Source: an uncultured Pseudomonadota bacterium
GTDB taxonomy: Bacteria > Pseudomonadota > Gammaproteobacteria > Methylococcales > Methylomonadaceae
NCBI GenBank assembly: GCA_903902945.1
Contig: CAIUWU010000143.1
Span: forward strand, 1 to 5,222
Reading direction: 5' to 3'
Length of the DNA: 5,222 bases
The notes beneath the pieces are model-generated. The model did not search any database and was not told where the DNA came from. It saw only the letters and a list, made by a program, of their open reading frames with translations. A program made the translations under genes and the position numbers. Of this stretch, positions 1 through 4,251 are shown piece after piece; position 1 is the stretch's first letter, and each line of letters starts with the position of its first letter.

Positions 1-160
1 ACAGCGGGTCTGGAATCTGGCATTTTCACCGGATCAACAGCGGCTCTATACCAGTAACGGTATCAGCAATGATGTGTCGATCATCGAGCTGGCCGAGCAT
101 AAAGTCAGTAAATCGGTCGCTGTCGGCCGCTATCCCTGGGGAGTTGCAGTCAAGCCATGA
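1..160 (+). CDS. PQQ-catabolism-associated YVTN beta-propeller protein, C-terminal end (partial)
   Basis: This is an open frame entering from the left edge (codons start at base 2) and ending at TGA 158-160, giving about 52 residues. The visible end contains VWNLAFSPDQQRLYTSNG, then DVSIIEL, and finishes WGVAVKP. The FSPDG-like strand, the YTSNG turn and the 'vsvid' strand are the usual features of YVTN/NHL-type propeller blades, and 'P.GVAV' is a typical closing-blade ending. Such propellers are normally periplasmic. The stop overlaps the start of the ABC ATPase in an ATGA, so the genes are probably translationally coupled. A YVTN propeller directly before this type of ATPase and permease matches the family described near PQQ-dependent alcohol dehydrogenases. 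The N-terminus and any signal peptide lie outside the window, so the exact family rests mainly on context. Confidence 0.8.
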   Translation, partial: QRVWNLAFSPDQQRLYTSNGISNDVSIIELAEHKVSKSVAVGRYPWGVAVKP

Positions 161-888
161 TCGCCCTGACCGTTGATAAATTAAGTTTCGCTTACGGTAG
201 CAAACAAGCGCTGGATAATGTTTCGTTCAGCGTAGCCAGCGGCGAATGCGCCATATTGCTGGGACCCAATGGTGCCGGTAAAAGTACGCTGTTCTCGCTG
301 ATTACCCGTCTCTATGACAGCCGGGAAGGGCAGATAGCCTTGTGCGGCTTTAATCTTAAACAGCACAGCCGGCAGGCACTGGCCAAGCTGGGCGTGGTGT
401 TTCAGCAAACCACCCTGGATCCCGATCTCAGCGTTACCCAGAATCTGCGCTACCATGCCGCCTTGCACGGCATCGGCAGCAAAGCAGCCGATATCCGCAT
501 TCAGGATGAACTGGAACGCCTGAATATGTTCGAGCGCCGACACGAGAAAGTACGGCAGTTGAACGGTGGTCATAAAAGACGGGTGGAAATTGCCCGTGCC
601 TTACTGCATAAACCCAGTCTGTTGTTACTCGATGAACCAACGGTAGGACTGGATATGCCCAGCCGCGAAGCTATCGTCAGCCATGTCCATGATTTGGTCA
701 GACACCAACAACTGGCTGTGTTATGGGCGACGCATCTGATTGATGAAATTGCTGCCGATGACAGTGTCATTTTATTGCATCGCGGCAAAATCCAGGCCCA
801 AGGACAACTACCGGCATTATTGGCAAACAGTGGTTGTGACAATGTCGAGCATTTGTTTAAACACTACACCCAAGGAGTTGGCCGATGA
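157..888 (+). CDS. ABC transporter ATP-binding protein, PQQ-alcohol-dehydrogenase-associated type (PedB/LutE-like)
   Basis: This 243-residue cytoplasmic nucleotide-binding subunit should power the permease encoded next. Visible motifs in order: aromatic Y13 of the A-loop, Walker A GPNGAGKST (36-44), Q-loop VFQQ (81-84), signature LNGGHKRRVE (135-144), Walker B LLLLDEP (155-161), D-loop GLD (164-166) and switch His193 in ATH. The length is normal for a single-domain ATPase with no fused partner. The signature differs from LSGGQ at two positions (Asn for Ser, His for Gln). The start at 157 overlaps the propeller stop, and a purine-rich GGGGAG lies at 138-143, rather far upstream. The stop overlaps the permease start (ATGA 885-888). 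Overall character and context fit the ATPase of the PQQ-linked ABC system (PedB in Pseudomonas putida, LutE in Methylobacterium). ABC ATPase is certain; the subfamily and substrate are inferred. Confidence 0.93.
   Translation: MIALTVDKLSFAYGSKQALDNVSFSVASGECAILLGPNGAGKSTLFSLITRLYDSREGQIALCGFNLKQHSRQALAKLGVVFQQTTLDPDLSVTQNLRYHAALHGIGSKAADIRIQDELERLNMFERRHEKVRQLNGGHKRRVEIARALLHKPSLLLLDEPTVGLDMPSREAIVSHVHDLVRHQQLAVLWATHLIDEIAADDSVILLHRGKIQAQGQLPALLANSGCDNVEHLFKHYTQGVGR
872..877 (+). promoter_or_regulatory. Ribosome binding site of the ABC permease gene
   Basis: AAGGAG ends 7 bases before the ATG at 885 and lies inside the ATPase coding region. It supports the 885 start and allows fresh initiation in addition to coupling through the ATGA overlap. 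Confidence 0.75.
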
Positions 889-1694
889 ATCTGCTGCATT
901 ACGGATTGGCGATGCGGGGCATTGTCGGTCGCGAGTTACTACGCTTTCTGCATCAGCGGGAGCGCTTCGTTTCGGCACTGGTGAGACCTTTGGTCTGGTT
1001 GTTTGTGTTTGCAGCCGGATTCCGGGCTGCATTAGGAATTGCGATCAGCCCGCCTTACGAAACTTATATTCTCTACGAAGTCTATATCACGCCCGGACTG
1101 ATTGGCATGATTCAGCTGTTCAATGGTATGCAAAGTTCATTGTCGATGGTCTATGACCGGGAAATGGGCAGTATGCGAATGCTGATGGTCTGTCCGTTAC
1201 CACGTTGGTTTTTACTGATCAGCAAGCTGATCGCCGGTACAGCCGTGTCGATATTGCAGGCTTATGCCTTTTTAGGTATTGCCTGGCTATACGATATTCG
1301 GGCGCCGCTGATGGGTTATGTCTGGATTTTGCCGGCCTTGTTATTGTCAGGCCTGATGCTGGGGGCATTGGGGTTGTTGTTATCGTCACTGATCAGACAG
1401 CTGGAAAATTTTGCCGGCGTCATGAATTTTGTGATTTTTCCGGTGTTCTTTATGTCGACCGCTTTGTATCCATTGTGGAAAATCAAAGAATCCAGCGAAT
1501 GGCTATACTGGCTGGCGCAATACAATCCTTTTTCACAAGCGGTGGAACTGATCCGTTTTGCGCTGTACCAACAGTTCAATCAGTTTGGGTTCCTTACTAC
1601 TGCAATTGCCTTTGTTCTGTTCATGAGTCTGGCGATTCTGGGGTATAACCCGTCACGCGGCATGATGGTCAGAAAGGGTGGTGGCGGGGAATAA
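885..1694 (+). CDS. ABC-2 type permease, PQQ-alcohol-dehydrogenase-associated type (PedC/LutF-like)
   Basis: This 269-residue inner-membrane protein is the partner of the preceding ATPase. Reading the hydrophobicity by eye gives about six membrane segments (near residues 32-51, 68-88, 110-133, 145-168, 177-196 and 236-254). ABC-2 family hallmarks are present: a membrane-entering N-terminal helix after the RERF/ALVRP region, the cytoplasmic motif YDREMGSMRMLMVCPLPRW (90-108), NFVIFPVFFMSTALYP (181-196) before a short extracytoplasmic loop, and NPFSQAVELIRFAL (214-227). It begins in an ATGA overlap with the ATPase and has a good AAGGAG. It is the last gene of the operon, followed by a hairpin terminator. 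The context matches PedC/LutF, needed for growth on alcohols oxidised by PQQ enzymes and linked to lanthanide uptake. ABC-2 folds more often export, so transport direction and substrate cannot be read from the sequence. Confidence 0.9.
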   Translation: MNLLHYGLAMRGIVGRELLRFLHQRERFVSALVRPLVWLFVFAAGFRAALGIAISPPYETYILYEVYITPGLIGMIQLFNGMQSSLSMVYDREMGSMRMLMVCPLPRWFLLISKLIAGTAVSILQAYAFLGIAWLYDIRAPLMGYVWILPALLLSGLMLGALGLLLSSLIRQLENFAGVMNFVIFPVFFMSTALYPLWKIKESSEWLYWLAQYNPFSQAVELIRFALYQQFNQFGFLTTAIAFVLFMSLAILGYNPSRGMMVRKGGGGE

Positions 1695-1717
1695 AATCGC
1701 TTAAAGCCCAGTCCAAT

Positions 1718-1753
1718 AAAAAAGGCCTGAGTTTTTTACTCAGGCCTTTTTTT
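1718..1753. terminator. Bidirectional intrinsic terminator
   Basis: GGCCTGAG (1724-1731) pairs perfectly with CTCAGGCC (1739-1746) around a 7-base T-rich loop. Six A's precede the stem (1718-1723) and seven T's follow it (1747-1753). Either strand therefore gives a GC-rich hairpin followed by a U-tract. It sits between the stop of the + strand permease (1694) and the stop of the - strand lipoprotein (1770), so it can end both transcripts. Confidence 0.93.
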
Positions 1754-1769
1754 ATAGCGTTATAACTGC

Positions 1770-2297
1770 TTATTTGTGGGCTGCACCACAGCAGTCAGCC
1801 ATTGCACCACCGTGTTTTTGACAGTGCTCAGCGCCACAGTCATGGGCAGGGGCCGAATGGTCATGGTGATGATGTTTGCAGTGCTCGGTACCGCATTCGT
1901 GTTTAGCTTTGTCATGACAATGTGCGGCACAGTCATGTTTGGCTTCATCGGTACAGTGTTGGGCACAACCCGCATCGTGATCGGCGCAGTGTTTGGCGCA
2001 ATCATGGTTAGCGGCAGCTTTAGGATCCGCGCAATGTTTGACGCAGGCTTTGTTTTTCTTGCCTTTGAATTCCGCGCAATGGGTTTTGCAATCATGCGCT
2101 TTGTGTTTGTCGCAATGTTCAGGATTTACAACCGGTGTGGCAACTGGCGCCGCAGGAACTGCGACTGGCTGAGCAACCGGGGCAACCGCAGCCGGTTCAG
2201 CAGCGGCTTCGTTAGCAGGGCTGGTTGCTTCACAACCGGCCAGGCCTGCCATTAATACTGATAATGTTATTGCAGAGAACAAGTTTCTATATTTCAT
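1770..2297 (-). CDS. Cys/His-repeat outer-membrane lipoprotein, probably metal-binding
   Basis: This 175-residue protein is not recognised as a named family. Residues 1-21 are a lipoprotein signal (hydrophobic LFSAITLSVLMAGLAG) with lipobox LAGC and lipidated Cys22. The next residue is Glu rather than Asp, favouring the outer membrane. Residues 27-59 are an Ala/Pro/Val linker. Residues 60-175 carry 17 Cys and 23 His, arranged as seven degenerate units of C-x2-H-C or C-x3-H-C (Cys pairs 70/74, 85/89, 100/104, 111/115, 123/127, 135/140 and 154/159), often preceded by HD or HE. There is also an HHHHDH run (142-147) and a terminal DCCG (168-171). No CxxCH haem motif is present. Cys and His at this density suggest binding or storage of soft metals such as Cu, Zn or Ni. 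The gene has its own promoter and GAGGTGA ribosome site and is convergent with the ABC operon. The C-x3-C spacing recalls copper-storage (Csp) and DUF326 proteins, but homology is unproven. Confidence 0.88.
   Translation of the reverse strand: MKYRNLFSAITLSVLMAGLAGCEATSPANEAAAEPAAVAPVAQPVAVPAAPVATPVVNPEHCDKHKAHDCKTHCAEFKGKKNKACVKHCADPKAAANHDCAKHCADHDAGCAQHCTDEAKHDCAAHCHDKAKHECGTEHCKHHHHDHSAPAHDCGAEHCQKHGGAMADCCGAAHK
1821..2096 (-). repeat. Seven degenerate (H-D/E)-C-x2-3-H-C coding repeats
   Basis: Within the lipoprotein, units start at Cys70, 85, 100, 111, 123, 135 and 154, a spacing of 15, 15, 11, 12, 12 and 19 residues. The first five are C-x2-H-C (CKTHC, CVKHC, CAKHC, CAQHC, CAAHC) and the last two are one residue longer (CGTEHC, CGAEHC). 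Most units follow an acidic or His residue, and several continue with Ala/Thr-Asp. The DNA is too diverged to be a recent tandem duplication, so the ligand pattern rather than the nucleotide sequence appears conserved. Confidence 0.8.
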
Positions 2298-2300
2298 AAA

Positions 2301-2307
2301 TCACCTC
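2301..2307 (-). promoter_or_regulatory. Ribosome binding site of the Cys/His lipoprotein
   Basis: On the minus strand GAGGTGA lies 3 bases before the ATG at 2297, with its GAGG core 6 bases away. It fixes the start, which also gives a complete lipoprotein signal peptide. Confidence 0.8.
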
Positions 2308-2330
2308 AAAGTTAGGATTGGGATGGCGCT

Positions 2331-2358
2331 ATTCTATGGGGCAAGCTCATTGTGTCAA
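2331..2358 (-). promoter_or_regulatory. Sigma-70 promoter of the Cys/His lipoprotein gene
   Basis: On the minus strand a perfect -35 box TTGACA (2358-2353) is followed, after 16 bases, by the -10 box TAGAAT (2336-2331), five of six matches to consensus. Initiation about 7 bases further on gives a leader of roughly 27 bases with the ribosome site in it. The flank upstream is A+T-rich. A strong basal promoter is predicted unless a repressor intervenes. Confidence 0.75.
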
Positions 2359-2361
2359 ACA

Positions 2362-2385
2362 AAACTATGTTAGATAACACAGTTT
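2362..2385. promoter_or_regulatory. 24-bp near-perfect palindrome, candidate operator
   Basis: AAACTATGTTA (2362-2372) and TAACACAGTTT (2375-2385) form an inverted repeat with 10 of 11 pairs around a GA spacer; the only mismatch is A2367/C2380. It starts 3 bp upstream of the -35 box of the lipoprotein promoter, with its centre near -49 for the predicted start. That is a usual site for a dimeric regulator, and a position more typical of activators. No specific regulator family can be assigned. As RNA it would be a weak AT-rich hairpin without a T-tract, so terminator function is unlikely. Confidence 0.55.
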
Positions 2386-2474
2386 AATTAATTACTCAGT
2401 AAGGTTCATTTCATTAAATAAGATAAGCATTTGATATCGAAAGATATTACCAGTTAATTGCTGACTGGCTAGGA

Positions 2475-2930
2475 TCAGGGCAAAGCTTTTGCTTGACAGC
2501 GCAAGGTAAAGGTAACCGGCCCATCATTGATCAGCGCAACCTGCATATCAGCACCAAATTGACCAAACTGACTACCCGGAAAATGACTGATCGCCTGTTG
2601 TTTGAAATAGTCAAACAGGGTCCGTCCCCATTCGGGAGAAGCCGAACGGGTAAAACTGGGGCGATTACCTTTGTCGGTATTGGCGGCCAGCGTGAATTGC
2701 GGCACGATCAGCAAGCCACCGTTTATATCCTTGAGGCTGAGATTCATTTTGCCATCCTGATCAGCAAAGATACGGTAATTGATGATGCGCTCCAGTAAAC
2801 GATCGGCTTGCTGCTGAGTATCATCAGGTTCGACCGCCACCAAAGCCATGATGCCCTGATCGATACAACCGAGTTCCACACCGGCTACGCTGACTTTGGC
2901 TTGAGTGACGCGCTGAATAATAGTAATCAT
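2475..2930 (-). CDS. dtd: D-aminoacyl-tRNA deacylase
   Basis: This cytoplasmic, homodimeric enzyme hydrolyses the ester bond of D-amino acids (and glycine) mischarged on tRNA, recycling the tRNA and keeping D-residues out of protein. From the ATG at 2930 it has 151 residues, close to the usual length of about 145. It begins with the family start MITIIQRVTQAKVSV. Key motifs are PQFTLAA (77-83; usually SQFTL, here Pro replaces Ser), KGNRPSF (87-93), FGADMQV (125-131 region) and NDGPVTF (135-141), which holds the Gly-cisPro pair that excludes L-substrates. An in-frame GTG at 2939, directly after the greB stop, would add three residues; the ATG is preferred because it matches the family N-terminus. 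It follows greB by 9 bases and is probably co-transcribed and coupled with it. No clear terminator follows. Confidence 0.95.
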   Translation of the reverse strand: MITIIQRVTQAKVSVAGVELGCIDQGIMALVAVEPDDTQQQADRLLERIINYRIFADQDGKMNLSLKDINGGLLIVPQFTLAANTDKGNRPSFTRSASPEWGRTLFDYFKQQAISHFPGSQFGQFGADMQVALINDGPVTFTLRCQAKALP

Positions 2931-2939
2931 AAAATGCAC

Positions 2940-3431
2940 TCAGTATTGAATATCGACAATGTAATAACGGCTGACTTGATCAGCATGCCGAAACACGATT
3001 TCATCATCCAGATGTTTTTTTAATAGCAGTTGCGCCAGCGGTGAATCGAGACTGATCAGTCCACCGGAACTGTCAATTTCATCAGCACCGACAATGCGAT
3101 AAGTCACTTCATCACCGTTTTCGGTTTCCAGTGTCACCCAGGCACCAAAAAACACCTGCTTTTGATTGCCAGGTTTTTCGGAGACTACCGTCAGACTGGG
3201 CAAGCGTTTTTGCAAATAATGGATACGCCGGTCGATTTCTCTTAATTCTTTTTTCCGATAGATATATTCGGCATTTTCCGAACGGTCACCTTCGGCGGCT
3301 GCGGCGGCTAATGCCTGGGTAACCTGCTGTCGTCTTTCCCAAAGTTGTTTCAGTTCTGACTCCAGGCGGCGATAGCCCTCTGCAGTGATATAAGGCGACG
3401 ATTTAGGACGCGGCGGTCTCCAGCGCGACAT
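2940..3431 (-). CDS. greB: Transcription elongation factor GreB
   Basis: This 163-residue factor binds in the secondary channel of RNA polymerase and stimulates cleavage of backtracked transcripts, rescuing arrested complexes. The N-terminal coiled coil (about residues 15-85) carries the acidic tip GDRSENAEY (48-56); Asp49 and Glu52 correspond to the catalytic Asp41 and Glu44 of E. coli GreB. REIDRRIHYLQKRL (64-77) is the second helix. The C-terminal FKBP-like domain includes FFGAWVTLE (94-102), YRIVGADEID (111-120) and ISLDSPLAQLLL (126-137). 'FGAWV' and 'SPLA' distinguish GreB from GreA. It has a basic N-terminal extension (MSRWRPPRPKSS) of about eight residues compared with E. coli, a form I recall from other gammaproteobacterial GreB proteins. 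The ribosome site is weak (AGAG within the leader). It is divergent from slyD and ends next to dtd. Confidence 0.95.
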   Translation of the reverse strand: MSRWRPPRPKSSPYITAEGYRRLESELKQLWERRQQVTQALAAAAAEGDRSENAEYIYRKKELREIDRRIHYLQKRLPSLTVVSEKPGNQKQVFFGAWVTLETENGDEVTYRIVGADEIDSSGGLISLDSPLAQLLLKKHLDDEIVFRHADQVSRYYIVDIQY

Positions 3432-3448
3432 GTTTGTTCTCTGAAATG

Positions 3449-3456
3449 GTTATAAT
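3449..3456 (+). promoter_or_regulatory. Probable -10 region of slyD, overlapping a possible greB -10
   Basis: A perfect TATAAT occurs at 3451-3456 on the + strand, preceded by TG at 3447-3448 (one base off a true extended -10). No good -35 box lies 16-18 bp upstream. Initiation near 3463 would give a leader of about 28 bases before the slyD ATG at 3491. On the minus strand the same bases read TATAAC (3454-3449), a possible -10 for greB, though its leader would be only about 11 bases and no convincing -35 is seen. Only the + strand reading is moderately supported. Confidence 0.45.
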
Positions 3457-3490
3457 GGCGACTTTTAAAATTTACCGGATCAAAGCATCT

Positions 3491-3970
3491 ATGCAAATCA
3501 CCAACAATACTGCCGTTTCTTTTCATTATACCTTAACCAATAACAGCGGCGAGGAGCTGGACAGCTCGATCGGTGGCGAACCGTTACTGTATTTGCATGG
3601 TGCCGGCAACATTATTCCCGGTCTGGAAGCGGCCTTGGTCGGCAAACAAGCTGGCGACAAACTGAATGTCACCATTCCACCTGAGCAGGCTTATGGCTTG
3701 CTGGATGAAAACATGGTGCAGGTAGTTTCCAAAAAAATGTTTGAAGGCATGGATGTGGAAGTCGGCATGCAATTTCACGCCGATGTTAGCTACGGCTCCG
3801 GTGTAATTACCATCACCGCTATCGATGGCGATGATGTCACTATCGACGGCAATCACCCATTGGCTGGCGAACATTTGAATTTTGATGTTGAAGTGGTTGA
3901 GGTTCGCCCGGCAACTGCTGACGAAATTGCCCACGGCCACATCCACGGCGCCGGTTGCCATCACCACTAA
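3491..3970 (+). CDS. slyD: FKBP-type peptidyl-prolyl isomerase SlyD
   Basis: This 159-residue cytoplasmic chaperone and prolyl isomerase has, in known SlyD, a role in nickel supply to hydrogenase. The FKBP part comprises residues 1-69 and about 128-140, with the motif LHGAGNIIPGLEAAL (35-49) and PPEQAYG (63-69). The inserted IF chaperone domain spans about 70-127 and ends DGNHPLAGEHL (119-129), typical of SlyD. The tail, HGHIHGAGCHHH (148-159), has six His and one Cys; it is much shorter than the Cys/His tail of E. coli SlyD (196 residues) but still able to bind metal. The ATG at 3491 is chosen because MQITNNTAVSF aligns with the family start. Upstream in-frame ATGs (3434, 3455) give an unrelated extension, and the one at 3455 sits inside the predicted -10 box. 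The ribosome site is poor. The gene is divergent from greB and followed by a terminator. Confidence 0.94.
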   Translation: MQITNNTAVSFHYTLTNNSGEELDSSIGGEPLLYLHGAGNIIPGLEAALVGKQAGDKLNVTIPPEQAYGLLDENMVQVVSKKMFEGMDVEVGMQFHADVSYGSGVITITAIDGDDVTIDGNHPLAGEHLNFDVEVVEVRPATADEIAHGHIHGAGCHHH

Positions 3971-3992
3971 ATTGATTCAACTACAAAGACAC

Positions 3993-4026
3993 TCTGGTTT
4001 CAGCAATGAAACCAGATTTTCTGTTT
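3993..4026 (+). terminator. Intrinsic terminator of slyD
   Basis: TCTGGTTTC (3993-4001) pairs perfectly with GAAACCAGA (4008-4016) around AGCAAT, followed by TTTTCTGTTT. It begins 23 bases after the slyD stop and suggests that the next gene has its own start signal, or receives only read-through. Confidence 0.85.
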
Positions 4027-4044
4027 AATTGGATTTGAAACTTC

Positions 4045-4251
4045 ATGAATGAAATCAACACGAATGACGACGATGTCATTTGTTATTGCAGTGGCACCAC
4101 ACGTCAACAATTAATCGATTTGATCAAGCAGGGCAGCGACAACCTTGATCGCCTGTCCCGAATTACCGGCGCCTGCTCGGGTTGTGGCGGTTGCGAGTAT
4201 GAAATTACCCAGTTACTCGCAGAGCAAATCCGACCTGCAAGCACTCACTAA
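4045..4251 (+). CDS. Stand-alone Bfd-like [2Fe-2S]-binding protein
   Basis: This 68-residue cytoplasmic protein consists only of a BFD-like (bacterioferritin-associated ferredoxin-like) domain. The four likely cluster ligands are Cys13 and Cys15 (ICYCSG) and Cys47 and Cys50 (GCGGC). The C-x-C-x31-C-x2-C spacing is close to that of E. coli Bfd and of the domain in NirB/NasB. The helical pair between them (TTRQQLIDLI and LDRLSRITGA) is also typical. An extra Cys44 lies three residues before the third ligand. Known relatives pass electrons, for example to release iron from bacterioferritin, but no bacterioferritin gene is in the window, so the partner is unknown. Its promoter is not obvious: TTTAAT at 4024-4029 is a possible -10 without a -35. 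The ribosome site is weak. Its stop overlaps the stop of cstA by 4 bases, tail to tail. Confidence 0.88.
   Translation: MNEINTNDDDVICYCSGTTRQQLIDLIKQGSDNLDRLSRITGACSGCGGCEYEITQLLAEQIRPASTH

Noticed and set aside
434..842. Minus-strand open frames inside the ABC ATPase gene
   Set aside because: They are shadows of a strongly conserved ATPase frame, with no family features or ribosome sites.
1912..1931. Possible haem c site (C-x3-C-H, Cys123-Cys127-His128) in the lipoprotein
   Set aside because: It occurs once, as a by-product of the C-x2-H-C repeat followed by His. No CxxCH is present anywhere in the protein.
1776..2255. A long + strand open frame of 159 codons opposite the Cys/His lipoprotein
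   Set aside because: Its Met/Val/Phe-rich product is the reverse-strand reading of His/Cys/Ala codons. The minus strand has a promoter, a ribosome site and a signal peptide; this frame has none.
2416..2440. A Fur-box-like AT-rich stretch (GATAAGCATTTGATATC)
   Set aside because: It matches the GATAAT triplet pattern poorly and lies far upstream of the lipoprotein promoter, past the palindrome.
2434..2468. Two small hairpins (ATATC-GAAA-GATAT and CCAGT/ACTGG) after dtd as a terminator
   Set aside because: The stems are only 5 bp and neither has a T-tract on the minus strand, so they are not convincing terminators.
2493..3023. Plus-strand open frames opposite dtd and greB
   Set aside because: Both conserved genes are on the minus strand; the opposing frames show no protein-family features.
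3434..3490. N-terminal extension of SlyD from the ATG at 3434 or 3455
   Set aside because: The extension does not resemble SlyD, and the family N-terminus aligns at 3491. The ATG at 3455 lies within the predicted -10 box.
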